Below, piece after piece: positions 25,899 through 35,702 of a stretch of DNA of 64,000 nt. Position numbers and translations under genes: made by a program. Position 1 is the first letter of the stretch. Every line of letters begins with the position of its first letter. Source of the stretch: Paenibacillus sp. FJAT-26967 (lineage in GTDB: Bacteria > Bacillota > Bacilli > Paenibacillales > NBRC-103111); NCBI RefSeq assembly GCF_001541095.1, contig NZ_LMXH01000001.1, positions 1,128,048 to 1,192,047 on the forward strand, read 5' to 3'. A model generated the notes under the pieces. The model saw only the letters and a list, made by a program, of their open reading frames with translations, searched no databases and was not told the origin of the DNA.

Positions 25899-27044
25899 AT
25901 GGCAATTTATCTTGATCATGCTGCGACAACGCCCCTCCACCCGGAGGTGCTGCAGGCGATGATTCCGTACTATACAGAACATTTCGGTAACCCTTCCAGC
26001 ATTCACGGCTACGGCCGGGCGTCCAGAACAGCGCTTGACCGTTCGCGCGCTGCCGTCTCGGCGGTAATCGGCTGCTCGCCAGCCGATTTGCTTTTTACGA
26101 GCGGAGGAACCGAAAGCAACAACACGGCGCTGTACGGGGTGGTAAAGTCTCATAAGGGACAGCGTCCGCATATGATTACAACCGTTATAGAACATCATGC
26201 AGTACTGCATCCGGCCGGACGTTTGGAGAAAATGGGCTGCGATGTTACTTATCTCCCAGTAGATATGACCGGTCTTATCCGAATAGAGGATATTGAGCGC
26301 GCCATTCGTCCGGAGACGGTGCTGATCAGCGTGATGTACGTGAATAATGAAATCGGCACGATCCAGCCGATTGAAGAAATCGGCCGGCTTGCAAGAAGCC
26401 GCGGCATTGCTTTTCATGTAGATGCCGTCCAAGCGCTCGGCAAGATTAAGATAGATTTGTCGAAGCTTCAGGTGGATCTGATGAGTTTCTCAGCCCATAA
26501 GATTAACGGGCCCAAAGGTGTAGGAGCTTTGTACTACAACTCGCGTCACCTCCATCTCATCCCGCAAATACTAGGCGGGTCCCAAGAACGCAGACAGAGA
26601 GCCGGCACAGAAAATGTGGCCGGAATAGTCGGTTTTGCGAAATCGCTGGAAATTTATAACAAAATGTCCGATAATTACAAAGAATTGGCGATCAGCTGCC
26701 GCAGGTCCATGGACGCTGTTTTGCATGAAGAACTGGGGCCGGACGGATTTGTCGTGAACGGAAATCCCGAGCATGGTGTGCCGTATATTTACAATGTCAG
26801 CTTTCCAGGTGTTCACACGGAAACGCTGCTGATGAATCTGGATTTGGAAGGAATTGCAGCCGCCAGCGGCTCTGCATGTTCATCCGGATCGCTTGAATTA
26901 TCGCATGTACTCCGCGCTATGCAGCTTCCAGAATCTGTATCCGGTTCGGCTGTGCGGTTTAGTTTTGGTTTGGGGAACTCTATAGACCAAATTCAAACGG
27001 CGGCCCGGACAACCGCAACCATTGTGAAGCGGCTTCGTAAGTAA
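25899..27044 (+). CDS. Cysteine desulfurase (YrvO/IscS family)
   Basis: PLP enzyme that takes sulfur from cysteine to form an enzyme persulfide; by B. subtilis analogy it feeds MnmA. The 381-residue protein has MAIYLDHAATTPLHPEV, TSGGTESNNTAL and the histidine in TTVIEHHAVLHP. The PLP lysine is in SFSAHKINGPKGVG and the catalytic cysteine in GSACSSGSLELSHVL, so it is complete. ATG 25899 with AGGGTG upstream is preferred to the in-frame GTG 25890. It is almost certainly cotranscribed with cymR. mnmA, its likely partner, lies just upstream on the opposite strand. No iscU-like scaffold is nearby, which supports a tRNA-thiolation role. Confidence 0.92.
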   Translation: MAIYLDHAATTPLHPEVLQAMIPYYTEHFGNPSSIHGYGRASRTALDRSRAAVSAVIGCSPADLLFTSGGTESNNTALYGVVKSHKGQRPHMITTVIEHHAVLHPAGRLEKMGCDVTYLPVDMTGLIRIEDIERAIRPETVLISVMYVNNEIGTIQPIEEIGRLARSRGIAFHVDAVQALGKIKIDLSKLQVDLMSFSAHKINGPKGVGALYYNSRHLHLIPQILGGSQERRQRAGTENVAGIVGFAKSLEIYNKMSDNYKELAISCRRSMDAVLHEELGPDGFVVNGNPEHGVPYIYNVSFPGVHTETLLMNLDLEGIAAASGSACSSGSLELSHVLRAMQLPESVSGSAVRFSFGLGNSIDQIQTAARTTATIVKRLRK

Positions 27045-27103
27045 TTAAAAGGGACGGGCCCCTGAGGCAGAATTTTAATCTGTCGCCAAGGAGGCAGCAT
27101 ACT

Positions 27104-27631
27104 TTGCGTAAGGCCCGAGATCTTATAGGTTTATCCGTCCTGTGCATTGCCACGGGCAAACGCGTCGGAACAGTCCGGGATCTTCTGTTCGATCAGGAGT
27201 GGACGGTCCTCGGCATACTGCTTGACGCGAAACATTGGTTCTCTTCCTGTCGTTATATTCATGCAGACGACATCTTAGCTTGCGGCCCGGATGCCTTGAC
27301 GATAGAGGATGCGGGCTGTATACGAGATTCGGCAGAGGCTGAGGAATTGGGTTTGACCGCTTTCCATGGCGGCAAACACCGGTTGAAGGAATTGCCGGTT
27401 GTGACGGTGAATGGCCATCAATTAGGTGTCATTGAGGACGTTTATTTGCTTGAAAAATTGGGTACAAAGATAGTAGGTTTTGAACTGTCTGAAGGTTTCG
27501 TATCCGATTTGAAGGAAGGTCGCAAATGGCTTCCGCTGCCGGTATCGTTAACCATTGGGGAGGATGCGGTGATCGTTCCGCTTACTTCCCGGCTGGAAGT
27601 GGATGAAATCTTCGTATCTAAAGAAGAATAG
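27104..27631 (+). CDS. PRC-barrel domain protein
   Basis: A 175-residue soluble protein with two PRC-barrel-like halves. The first covers about residues 4-75 (LIGLSVLCIATGKRVGTVRDLLFD) and the second about 95-170 (ELPVVTVNGHQLGVIEDVYL). PRC-barrels are small beta domains found in RNA-processing and photosynthetic proteins and, in Bacillales, in sporulation-associated proteins such as YlmC/YrrD. The function is unknown. The start is TTG at 27104, supported by AAGGAGG ten bases upstream. No membrane segment or signal is visible. It follows the desulfurase by 59 bases and precedes a zinc-ribbon gene by 13 bases, so the three may share a transcript. Confidence 0.75.
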   Translation: MRKARDLIGLSVLCIATGKRVGTVRDLLFDQEWTVLGILLDAKHWFSSCRYIHADDILACGPDALTIEDAGCIRDSAEAEELGLTAFHGGKHRLKELPVVTVNGHQLGVIEDVYLLEKLGTKIVGFELSEGFVSDLKEGRKWLPLPVSLTIGEDAVIVPLTSRLEVDEIFVSKEE

Positions 27632-27644
27632 GGTGAAGTTGCAA

Positions 27645-27842
27645 ATGATGCGTTGTCCAAACTGCAATTCCAAGGATATCGGCAAAATCGGATCCCACCA
27701 ATTTTATTGCTGGGGCTGCTTTATTGAATTGGCCGTTAACGGTGAGAAAATGTCCGTCTATCAAGTGGAAGAAGACGGTACGCTAAGCTCGCTGGATGAT
27801 TTGTTTTTTGAAGAAGAAATGCCGCAAATGCATGTCCAGTAA
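27645..27842 (+). CDS. Small zinc-ribbon protein, unknown function
   Basis: A 65-residue protein beginning MMRCPNCNSKDIGKIGSHQF. Two CxxC pairs (CPNC and CWGC, about 16 residues apart) form a compact zinc ribbon. An acidic C-terminal tail (DDLFFEEEMPQ) follows. It is probably a cytoplasmic single-domain metal-binding protein; whether it binds nucleic acid or protein cannot be told. ATG 27645 is chosen with AGGGTG upstream; GTG 27633 and TTG 27639 are in-frame alternatives. It lies 13 bases behind the PRC-barrel gene and ends at a terminator. Confidence 0.75.
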   Translation: MMRCPNCNSKDIGKIGSHQFYCWGCFIELAVNGEKMSVYQVEEDGTLSSLDDLFFEEEMPQMHVQ

Positions 27843-27867
27843 GGACGGCATGTTATATACTTGAAGA

Positions 27868-27932
27868 ACACGCACCGCCACAGAGAAGGACGAGCTTCTA
27901 CGCTTGTTCCTCCGTTGGCGGTGTTTTTTGTG
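27868..27932 (+). terminator. Terminator after the zinc-ribbon gene
   Basis: Outer stem CACCGCC with GGCGGTG, plus an inner nine-pair stem with one bulge, followed by TTTTTT. It ends the cymR-desulfurase-PRC-ribbon block. Confidence 0.85.
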
Positions 27933-28110
27933 CCCGCAGGTTCTGCGGGGTACTTAAGTGTACTTAATTGCGGTGAGAAAGCGTATTAAGGTTTATGCAG
28001 ATCGCTTATATGGAGTCTCGTGGCTGACCACTGCGGGCTTGGATTATTCCGGACGGGTTGTACATATACTTACAAGAGAAGGATCGACTACTACAGCAAG
28101 GGTGGGGACG

Positions 28111-29181
28111 ATGAACCAATTTCTGAAAAGCGGGTGGTTTGCCGCCCTGATTTATACACTGCTCGGTCTGCTCGTTTTGTATTTCGTGCTGCAGATTCAA
28201 CCTATTCTAGGAGGCGTTTACCGCTTTTTAAAGGCGGTGTTTGCTCCTTTTCTGATTGCCTTAATTATTTCTTACGTTCTAAATCCTGTCGTGAATCTAC
28301 TCAGCACACGCAAAGTTCCCCGTACGTTCGCGGTTCTTCTGATCTATGCCGTTTTTCTCACTTCGACGGCGGTGGTTTTTATGAATGTGACTCCTATGTT
28401 TGTGAAGCAGTTGGGCGAGCTGAACGAGCACATTCCCGAAATGACGATTCGCGCGCAATCGCTGGTGGACGGAATGAACAGCAGTCAGCTTTTGCCGGAT
28501 ACGGTACGTACAGGTATACATGATGCGATTTTCAAACTCCAGAAAACCATTTCCCTCAAAATATCCGACACCATCCACGGAATTGGAAGCACGATCAGTA
28601 TGCTGCTGATGGCGTTCATTATTCCGTTCCTGGCTTTCTATATGCTTAAGGATTTTCAATTGATCGAGAAAACCGTCCTTGCGGTTGTGCCCAAGTCCCG
28701 CCGCAGACAGATCGTTAAAGTGCTGGTCGATATCGATACCGCATTAGGCAATTACATCCGGGGCCAGTTTCTGGTCTGTGTAATCGTCGGGGTTCTTGCT
28801 TACATAGGCTACTGGGCGATCGGCATGCCTTATGCAATCTTACTGGCCGGGTTAGTCGCGGTTTTTAACATTATTCCTTATATGGGCCCGTTCTTCGGCG
28901 CAGCTCCTGCTGTCCTTATGGCGGCAACCGTTTCGTTCAAAATGGTTCTGCTGGTTATTATGGTTAATACCATTGTGCAAATCTTGGAGGGAAATGTTAT
29001 TTCTCCGCAAGTTGTAGGCCGTACGCTGCATATGCATCCCCTGCTTATCATTTTTGCTCTTCTGGTCGGGGGACAGGTCGCGGGGATACTTGGACTCATT
29101 CTGGCCGTCCCGTTCTTTGCCGTTATGAAAGTAATCATCCAGCATCTGTTTCTTTACTACATACACAGGCGGACTGTCTAA
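28111..29181 (+). CDS. AI-2E family transporter (YrrI-like permease)
   Basis: A 356-residue integral membrane protein with about seven or eight helices and a central soluble segment (about 95-150). Family features include VFNIIPYMGPFFGAAPAVLMA near residue 255 and the C-terminal PQVVGRTLHMHPLLIIFALLVGGQ. Members of this family export signals or act as cation/proton antiporters; nothing here decides the substrate. ATG 28111 (GGTGGGGA upstream) is preferred because it starts just before the first helix, MNQFLKSGWFAALIYTLLG; the open frame extends 51 codons upstream without a hydrophobic start. In B. subtilis yrrI lies just upstream of alaS; here an ABC/DUF1854 pair separates them. Confidence 0.85.
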   Translation: MNQFLKSGWFAALIYTLLGLLVLYFVLQIQPILGGVYRFLKAVFAPFLIALIISYVLNPVVNLLSTRKVPRTFAVLLIYAVFLTSTAVVFMNVTPMFVKQLGELNEHIPEMTIRAQSLVDGMNSSQLLPDTVRTGIHDAIFKLQKTISLKISDTIHGIGSTISMLLMAFIIPFLAFYMLKDFQLIEKTVLAVVPKSRRRQIVKVLVDIDTALGNYIRGQFLVCVIVGVLAYIGYWAIGMPYAILLAGLVAVFNIIPYMGPFFGAAPAVLMAATVSFKMVLLVIMVNTIVQILEGNVISPQVVGRTLHMHPLLIIFALLVGGQVAGILGLILAVPFFAVMKVIIQHLFLYYIHRRTV

Positions 29182-29244
29182 AGGGAGTGGAGCCGGGTCA
29201 TTGATTATGTCTGGTTAGTTAGCATTCACCTCGGAAAAATAACC

Positions 29245-29260
29245 GGAAGCAGCTGCTTCC
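29245..29260. repeat. Perfect 16-bp palindrome upstream of the ABC exporter gene
   Basis: GGAAGCAGCTGCTTCC is fully self-complementary and lies 126 bases before the ABC gene, in a 204-base spacer with no ORF. It has no T run, so it is not a terminator; it may be an operator, or may have arisen by chance. Confidence 0.5.
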
Positions 29261-29385
29261 TGTACGTGTCACGAAGGTCTCTCCGCCTGCTTGCGTTGAC
29301 GGCTTCCTATACGGTACGATCAATGTATATAAACTCCAGGTCGTATTACTAGATCGTATCCGTTACGGATGAAGAGGGGAAACTT

Positions 29386-31632
29386 ATGGCTCAGAAGGAT
29401 CTCGTTAGTGAAACGGCCTCTCTGCCGGATGCAGTAAGCCGCAGCGCCGACTGCGAAGGGGCGCCGCCTGCAGCGGCCAGGACTGACCTGGACGAAGCGG
29501 GGATGCCTGCGGAGCGCTGGTTCGTCGCTACATCCCGGCGGTTAGCCGTGTATGAAGAGGACGGCAGCTGCATACTCGGCTTTGCTCTCGCGGACGTCTG
29601 CGGTATCCGTACGCAGGCTGCACCGCAGGGCGGTGGTCTGCTGATCGCCGATACGTCCGCGGGCGGCACGGTGCTTGCCCGCTACAGCGCAGCCTGCTCC
29701 AAGCAGGTGGAGACGGCCGTATATTCGGCCGGTCTTCTGCTTGAAGGCGCGGCCGGGCCGGAAGAGGATTCTCCCGGCAGCTGCTCCGTCTGCGGGGAGC
29801 CGGTGCCCGCAGGAGCGGGGCACGCATGCACAGCGGCTCAAGCTGCCCGGCCGGCCGCTAAAGGCAGCAGGCGAGTCGTTCTCCGCCTGCTTGCCTACAC
29901 GCGCCCCTACCGGGGCCGTATGGCCGCTGCGGCGCTGTTCCTGCTCATCGCTGTCGGGCTTGAGCTCGTTCCTCCCTTCGTCACGAAAATTATCGTCGAC
30001 GAAGTACTTCAGCCCGGCGGCGCCGTGCAGATGCTGACCGTATGGGCAGCGGCGCTTCTCGCCTCGCGCCTCCTGCTGACCGGTCTGCAAATTGCGCGCG
30101 GCTACATCGGCGTGAAGGTAGGCGCCTCCATGATGAACGATATCCGCCGCGAAACATATGAAGCGCTGACCGAGCAGTCGCTCAGCTTCTATGACCGGCG
30201 TCAGACTGCGCCTTTTATCGGGCGATTAAATCAGGATACAGATGCAATGAGGCAGTTTCTGACGGAAGGTGTCATTTTTGTAGCGAGCCAGGTGCTTACC
30301 GTGATAGCGATTGTGACGATGATGCTCTCACTCAGCTGGAAGCTTACTTTGCTAGTACTGCTTCCTACACCCCTGCTGCTTATCGGAGTCTGGTTTCTCT
30401 GGCCGATGGTCAGGCGCCTTTGGTACAAGCAGTGGCGCGCAATCCAGACGATCAATACCATAGTCGGAGATTCTCTCCAAGGAATCCGGGTAGTCAAAGC
30501 TTTTGGCCGTGAGAAAAGAGAACAGGCCAGATACCGGGAAGCAAATAGCGAGCTGATGACGCAGACCATCCGAATGGAAAGTTTGTGGCAGGCGGCGGCT
30601 CCGCTTTTTATGCTTATTACGGGAATCGGCGGTGTTATCGTCTGGTATTACGGCGGACTGCAAGTGGTAGACGGAAGTCTTACTTTAGGGACGCTGATGG
30701 CATTTACCGTCTATCTGACGATGTTCTTCGGACCGCTTCAATGGTTTACCCAGGCGATCAGCTGGACGAATCGTGCAATGTCCGCCGCGGAGCGCGTATT
30801 CGAAATCATCGACACGCCCAGGGAAGTTGCGGACTTGCCTGATGCGGTTCTTCCCGGACGGATCGAAGGTTCCGTCCGGATCGAGCATGTCACCTATGGC
30901 TACGAGAAACACCGGCCGGTTCTGAAGGATATTTCCCTTGATGTGAAGCCGGGTGAGATGATCGGATTAGTCGGTCATTCCGGAGCGGGGAAATCGACTC
31001 TCATCCATCTGATTTGCCGGTTTTATGACCCGGACCGGGGACAGATCCGCATCGACGGGATTCCTCTCACGCAGCTCAGCCAAGAAAGCCTGCGCGCCCA
31101 AATCGGAGTTGTGCTGCAGGAGACTTTTCTGTTCGATGGAACGATTGCGGAGAATATCGCTTATGCGAAACCGGAAGCTTCTCCCATTGAAATTATCCGG
31201 GCAGCCAAGATTGCCAATGCACATGATTTTATCGTTCGTATGAGTGATGGTTATGATACCCGTGTAGGGGAGCGGGGACACCGGTTATCGGGCGGGGAAA
31301 AGCAGCGGGTCGCGATTGCCCGCGCTATTCTGCACGATCCCCGGATTCTTATTCTCGACGAAGCGACAGCATCCGTCGATACCGAGACGGAGCGGCTGAT
31401 TCAGGAAGCGATTGCCCGTCTGATCAAGGGGCGTACAACGTTTGCGATTGCCCATAGACTGTCCACCCTCCGCAGCGCAGATCGTCTAGTCGTTATCGAC
31501 AAAGGCCTTATGGCGGAGACAGGTACCCATCAAGAACTGATGCAACAAGAGGGCATCTATTACAAACTGGTCAAAGCCCAGAGCGAGACCGTTCTGATGA
31601 AGGAGCGTGAAGAAACTGCCGACATCATATGA
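29386..31632 (+). CDS. ABC exporter with PH-like and cysteine-rich N-terminal extension (DUF1854-associated type)
   Basis: A fused permease-ATPase of 748 residues, about 170 longer than a usual half-exporter. Residues about 40-125 form a beta-rich domain (ERWFVATSRRLAVYEEDG to AVYSAGLLLEG). A cysteine motif follows, CSVCGEPVPAGAGHAC (about 143-158). The exporter transmembrane domain starts near residue 170 with six helices, and the ATPase follows: Walker A GHSGAGKST, signature LSGGEKQR, Walker B ILILDEATASVD, and the switch histidine in IAHRLS. The downstream DUF1854 gene overlaps it. Such exporter/DUF1854 pairs are known next to cyanophycin genes in proteobacteria, but no cyanophycin gene is present here. 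The 5' third is GC-rich. The substrate is unknown. Confidence 0.85.
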   Translation: MAQKDLVSETASLPDAVSRSADCEGAPPAAARTDLDEAGMPAERWFVATSRRLAVYEEDGSCILGFALADVCGIRTQAAPQGGGLLIADTSAGGTVLARYSAACSKQVETAVYSAGLLLEGAAGPEEDSPGSCSVCGEPVPAGAGHACTAAQAARPAAKGSRRVVLRLLAYTRPYRGRMAAAALFLLIAVGLELVPPFVTKIIVDEVLQPGGAVQMLTVWAAALLASRLLLTGLQIARGYIGVKVGASMMNDIRRETYEALTEQSLSFYDRRQTAPFIGRLNQDTDAMRQFLTEGVIFVASQVLTVIAIVTMMLSLSWKLTLLVLLPTPLLLIGVWFLWPMVRRLWYKQWRAIQTINTIVGDSLQGIRVVKAFGREKREQARYREANSELMTQTIRMESLWQAAAPLFMLITGIGGVIVWYYGGLQVVDGSLTLGTLMAFTVYLTMFFGPLQWFTQAISWTNRAMSAAERVFEIIDTPREVADLPDAVLPGRIEGSVRIEHVTYGYEKHRPVLKDISLDVKPGEMIGLVGHSGAGKSTLIHLICRFYDPDRGQIRIDGIPLTQLSQESLRAQIGVVLQETFLFDGTIAENIAYAKPEASPIEIIRAAKIANAHDFIVRMSDGYDTRVGERGHRLSGGEKQRVAIARAILHDPRILILDEATASVDTETERLIQEAIARLIKGRTTFAIAHRLSTLRSADRLVVIDKGLMAETGTHQELMQQEGIYYKLVKAQSETVLMKEREETADII

Positions 31633-32113
31633 GCCTTTGATGCTTAATGCCGCTTTATGCATATTCGAACGGACTGCCGGCGGGCTGCTTCGGTTTTCGT
31701 ACGGAGGGGAAGTTTACGAGGAAGTACTCCTGTTCCGTTCCTTTCCTTTCTCGGAGCCGGACCGCTACATCTCTGTCCAATCGCAGGGCGGTGATGAGAT
31801 CGGGCTGATCCGGGATACGGCACAACTGGTTCCGGCCAGCCGCGGAGTCGTGGAGGACGAGCTGAGGCTGCGTTATCTCATGCCCCGTGTTACAGGAATC
31901 AAGCGGATCAAGCAGAGAACATCCGGCTGGTTGTGGGAATTTCAAACGCAGTTCGGACCGGAGCAGCTGATCCTGCCCAATTTACACGAGCATCTCATCA
32001 AGCAGGGAGAAGACAGGCTGCTTCTCACGGATTCCGGGGGCAGAAGGATTGAAATTGCGAGTATTGTTTCTTTGGATGCTGACAGTCAAAAGGAACTACG
32101 CAAAGTACTTTAA
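31607..32113 (+). CDS. DUF1854 domain protein
   Basis: A protein of up to 168 residues matching the DUF1854 pattern: a beta-rich N-terminal half, then DELRLRYLMPRVTGIKRIKQR and GWLWEFQTQFGPEQLILPNLHEHL, ending in a short basic helix. No signal or membrane segment is visible. The start is uncertain. GTG 31607 lies inside the ABC gene with AAGGAG almost abutting it; ATG 31640 lies after the ABC stop but has no clear ribosome site. Either way the two genes are translationally linked. I infer it is a cytosolic partner or regulator of the exporter; the molecular function of DUF1854 is not established. Confidence 0.8.
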   Translation: MKKLPTSYEPLMLNAALCIFERTAGGLLRFSYGGEVYEEVLLFRSFPFSEPDRYISVQSQGGDEIGLIRDTAQLVPASRGVVEDELRLRYLMPRVTGIKRIKQRTSGWLWEFQTQFGPEQLILPNLHEHLIKQGEDRLLLTDSGGRRIEIASIVSLDADSQKELRKVL

Positions 32114-32193
32114 GATGCTTTTGTGTGATAAGGTATAGGGATTATCTCTCCATAAATAAGGGGCCGGCCTCCTTCTGTCCTCTAAAGGCCCGG

Positions 32194-32223
32194 TTGACAT
32201 TGTTTCCAAAAATGAACTATAAT
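32194..32223 (+). promoter_or_regulatory. Sigma-A promoter of the alaS T-box transcript
   Basis: Consensus TTGACA (32194-32199), 18-base spacer, consensus TATAAT (32218-32223), about 430 bases before alaS. Confidence 0.85.
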
Positions 32224-32229
32224 TTTCTG

Positions 32230-32501
32230 TAACTGCATGAACTTATAGCTTTAAACCTTAAACAAGGTTGAATAAATAAAACGTTGAAGAAAACCAGTAC
32301 GCCATAGACCATTTGCAGAGAGAAGGTTTCGCCTTGACGGCGGCTGAGAGAACCTTCAATGAAGGATGGCCGAACGCTCCTTTCAGAGTGTGGGTGAAGC
32401 CCAACGGAAGCGGATCCGTTATCGTCCGCAATCGAGGAGATTGTACGGGAGAGTCGAGGATTCTGCCTGTGCAATAACCAGGGTGGTACCGCGAAATCAT
32501 T
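32230..32501 (+). promoter_or_regulatory. T-box riboswitch controlling alaS
   Basis: The canonical T-box AGGGTGGTACCGCG lies at 32480-32493; TGGT is complementary to ACCA, the expected acceptor end of tRNA-Ala. The stem I landmarks are present: AGTA near 32296, AGAGAG near 32320 and GGCTGAGAG near 32341. CGAACGCTCC at 32371-32380 places an Ala GCT codon (32376-32378) in the specifier position. Uncharged tRNA-Ala should stabilise the antiterminator and allow alaS transcription. Confidence 0.9.
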
Positions 32502-32530
32502 CGTCCCTGTTAATGACAGGGGCGTTTTTT
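32502..32530 (+). terminator. T-box-regulated attenuator of alaS
   Basis: CGTCCCTGT (32502-32510) pairs with ACAGGGGCG (32516-32524), followed by TTTTTT. It is the default off-structure of the T-box. Confidence 0.9.
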
Positions 32531-32654
32531 GTTTCCGGAGGAGATGTTTCGTCTTTTCCTGCTGGCGGATAAATAGGTGAACGACCTCTTCCGGCTGCTT
32601 CAACGAGTTTCAACCCGACTCTATTCTGACTAATAAACGGAGGCTTAATCTGCA

Positions 32655-35282
32655 ATGAAAGCAAGTGAAATTCGTTCCAAATGGCTGGAGTTCTTCGCCA
32701 GTAAAGGACATAAAATCGAGCCGAGCTCGTCGCTCGTGCCTCATAACGATCCATCCCTTTTATGGATTAATGCAGGAATGGCTCCGCTGAAACCTTACTT
32801 TGATGGTCGTGTGGTTCCTGAGAATCCTCGGATTGTGAATGCGCAGAAATGTATTCGCACCAATGATATTGAGAACGTAGGCAAGACTCGCCGTCACCAT
32901 ACGTTCTTCGAAATGCTCGGCAACTTCTCGATCGGGGATTATTTCAAAGAAGAAGTCATCACTTGGGCATGGGAGTTTCTTACAGATCCTAAATGGATCG
33001 GTTTTGATCCGGAGCGTCTTTCCGTTACCGTCTATCCGGAAGACACAGAGGCCTTCGAATTCTGGAATAAGAAAATCGGACTGCCGGAGGAGCGTATTTA
33101 TAAGCTGGAAGAGAACTTCTGGGACATTGGTGAAGGTCCTTGCGGTCCATGTACCGAGATCTTCTATGACCGAGGCGACAAATACGGCGACCTCAGCGAT
33201 CCCGAGTGCTGGCCGGGCGGGGAGAATGAGCGTTTCCTGGAAGTATGGAATCTTGTTTTCTCCCAGTTCAACCATAACAAGGATGGAAGCTACACCCCGC
33301 TGCCTAACAAGAACATTGATACAGGAGCGGGATTAGAAAGATTCGCGTCCATTCTGCAGGATGTGGATTCGAACTTCGATACCGATCTTTTCCAGCCTAT
33401 TATTCAGGAAACCTGCCGTATTGCGGGCGTGAAATATCACGAGAATGAAGAAACCGATGTGGCGCTAAAAGTCATTGCCGATCATGTTCGTACCGTAGCT
33501 TTTGCCATCGGGGACGGCGTCCTGCCTACGAATGACGGCAGAGGCTATGTCATCCGGCGTTTACTGCGCCGCGCGGTCCGATACGGCAAAGTAATCGGGA
33601 TGGATAAGCCGTTCCTTTACGAACTGGTTCCGGTAGTCGGCGAAATTATGGGTGAGTACTATCAGGAAGTGGTGGAGAACCAGGAGTTTATCCGCAAGGT
33701 TATCCGCATCGAGGAGGAACGCTTCCACGAGACGTTGTCTGATGGACTTTCGATCCTCTCGGATATGGTGGAACGTACACGTGCGGCCGGCGGCCGTGCA
33801 ATTAGCGGACCTGATGCCTTTAAATTGTACGATACGTACGGTTTTCCAGTGGACTTAACGGAAGACTTCGCCAATGAGCAGGGTTTGGCTGTGGATCGTG
33901 AAGGTTTTGAAACGTCTATGGAAGAGCAGCGGCAGCGTGCCCGTGTTGCCCGCAGTGATGCCGGCAGCATGAAAATTCAAGGCGGGGCTCTCTCTGATTT
34001 GACGGATAAAAGTGAATTTGTTGGTTACACTGAATTGGTAGTTCCAGCCAAAATTGTGGCAGTCATTCATGAGAATGAGCTGGTAGACACCGTGGGTACG
34101 GGTGAGGCTTGCCAGGTCATTCTTGACAGAACGCCTTTCTATGCGGAAAGCGGCGGCCAGGTAGCGGATCGTGGTATCATTACCGGTGAAGGTGTACGCC
34201 TTGTTGTGCATGAGGTCGGCAAGGCCCCTCATGGCCAGCATGTGCACAGCGTAACGGTGGAGCAGGGTGTGCTTAGCCAAGGTGCGGATGTTACCGCCGA
34301 AGTAACCGAGGCGCTGCGCGGAGAAACCGTGCGTAATCACACGGCGACGCATTTGCTGCACAAGGCGCTGAAGGAAGTGCTCGGCAGCCATGTGAATCAG
34401 GCTGGCTCGCTGGTGGCGCCCGACCGGCTGCGATTCGACTTCTCGCACTTCGGCGGCATTACGCCGGAAGAGCTGCAAGATGTAGAGCGCCGCGTCAACG
34501 CTCAAATCTGGGCGAATACGCCGGTAGACATTTCCCTTCGTGCGATTGACGAAGCCAAGGAAATGGGGGCCATGGCACTATTCGGCGAGAAATACGGTGA
34601 CATCGTACGGGTTGTACGTGTCGGCGATTACAGCCTCGAGTTATGCGGAGGCTGTCACGTTCAAAGTACCGGCGAGATCGGACTTTTTAAGATCATCAGC
34701 GAATCCGGGATCGGTTCCGGCATCCGCCGGATCGAAGCAGCGACAAGCCGCAATGCATATGAATATGTGGATAGTCAGCTCCAGTTGCTGAAAGAAGCGG
34801 CAGGCATTCTGAAATCCGGCGCAGGCGACGTGCCCAAACGTCTGGAAGGCACGCTTCAGCAGATGAAGGATCTTTCCCGCGAGAATGAATCCTTGCGGGC
34901 AAGGCTGGGCCGCATCGAGGCGGGTGCTCTGGAAGGCCGCCTGAAAGAAGTGGCCGGCGTACCGGTCCTTGCTGCAGAAGTGAACGCATCCGACATGGAA
35001 TCCTTGCGCAGCATAGTGGATGAGATGAAGGTGAAACTGGGCTCGGCTGTTATCGTGCTTGGTGCAGCCGCAGGGGACAAAGTCAACCTGGTAGCTGCGG
35101 TTACTCCGGATTTGGTGGCCAAAGGGCTCCACGCCGGCAAGCTCATCAAAGAAACGGCTGCCAAATGCGGCGGCGGAGGCGGCGGACGACCGGATATGGC
35201 TCAGGCTGGCGGCAAAGATGCCTCCAAACTTAAGGAAGCTTTGGATGGTGTAGAAGCGCTTGTAACCGGACAAATTTCATAA
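32655..35282 (+). CDS. alaS: Alanine--tRNA ligase
   Basis: Charges tRNA-Ala and edits mischarged Ser and Gly. The 875-residue protein has class II motif 1 ([16 protein letters not shown]), motif 2 ([21 protein letters not shown]) and motif 3 ([12 protein letters not shown]). The editing domain has [11 protein letters not shown] and the zinc-binding CGGCHV. A coiled segment and a C-Ala domain follow, including the glycine run [18 protein letters not shown] 32655 follows GGAGG at 32639. It heads the alaS-ireB-ruvX-DUF1292-mltG-trhP block, in the same order as B. subtilis. Confidence 0.98.
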   Translation: MKASEIRSKWLEFFASKGHKIEPSSSLVPHNDPSLLWINAGMAPLKPYFDGRVVPENPRIVNAQKCIRTNDIENVGKTRRHHTFFEMLGNFSIGDYFKEEVITWAWEFLTDPKWIGFDPERLSVTVYPEDTEAFEFWNKKIGLPEERIYKLEENFWDIGEGPCGPCTEIFYDRGDKYGDLSDPECWPGGENERFLEVWNLVFSQFNHNKDGSYTPLPNKNIDTGAGLERFASILQDVDSNFDTDLFQPIIQETCRIAGVKYHENEETDVALKVIADHVRTVAFAIGDGVLPTNDGRGYVIRRLLRRAVRYGKVIGMDKPFLYELVPVVGEIMGEYYQEVVENQEFIRKVIRIEEERFHETLSDGLSILSDMVERTRAAGGRAISGPDAFKLYDTYGFPVDLTEDFANEQGLAVDREGFETSMEEQRQRARVARSDAGSMKIQGGALSDLTDKSEFVGYTELVVPAKIVAVIHENELVDTVGTGEACQVILDRTPFYAESGGQVADRGIITGEGVRLVVHEVGKAPHGQHVHSVTVEQGVLSQGADVTAEVTEALRGETVRNHTATHLLHKALKEVLGSHVNQAGSLVAPDRLRFDFSHFGGITPEELQDVERRVNAQIWANTPVDISLRAIDEAKEMGAMALFGEKYGDIVRVVRVGDYSLELCGGCHVQSTGEIGLFKIISESGIGSGIRRIEAATSRNAYEYVDSQLQLLKEAAGILKSGAGDVPKRLEGTLQQMKDLSRENESLRARLGRIEAGALEGRLKEVAGVPVLAAEVNASDMESLRSIVDEMKVKLGSAVIVLGAAAGDKVNLVAAVTPDLVAKGLHAGKLIKETAAKCGGGGGGRPDMAQAGGKDASKLKEALDGVEALVTGQIS

Positions 35283-35394
35283 AATTTCAGCAGGGAACAG
35301 GAATTTTTCGTCCCGTAGAGAATATATGACAGTAGCAGGTTTTTGCAACATGCAGCCGATAGAGTTGAAATGTGAAACATTGGAGGTGCCTTTC

Positions 35395-35655
35395 ATGGAT
35401 TTTATGGACAAAACAGTGAAATTCAATGTCAAAGCGGATGAGATCGAAACATCGCCCAAAGAAGTGCTTTTGACCGTCTACGATGCTCTGCAGGAGAAAG
35501 GCTACAATCCGATCAATCAAATCGTCGGTTACTTGCTGTCTGGGGACCCGGCTTATATTCCCCGGCATAACAATGCAAGAAGCTTGATCCGTAAGCGGGA
35601 ACGCGACGAACTGATCGAAGAATTGGTACGCTCTTATCTCAAGGAGCATAAATAA
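35395..35655 (+). CDS. ireB: IreB-family regulatory phosphoprotein (UPF0297/YrzL)
   Basis: An 86-residue cytosolic protein whose Enterococcus homologue IreB is phosphorylated by the PASTA kinase IreK and modulates cephalosporin resistance. The sequence is highly conserved: [20 protein letters not shown], then [20 protein letters not shown] and [20 protein letters not shown]. Threonines near the N-terminus are the expected phosphorylation sites. ATG 35395 follows GGAGGTGCC. It lies between alaS and ruvX, the conserved Firmicutes arrangement. Confidence 0.95.
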   Translation: MDFMDKTVKFNVKADEIETSPKEVLLTVYDALQEKGYNPINQIVGYLLSGDPAYIPRHNNARSLIRKRERDELIEELVRSYLKEHK

Positions 35656-35702
35656 ACGGCCTTCTCCCAAACCGGTAGATGGCCGGCATAGGAGTTAGAA
35701 GT

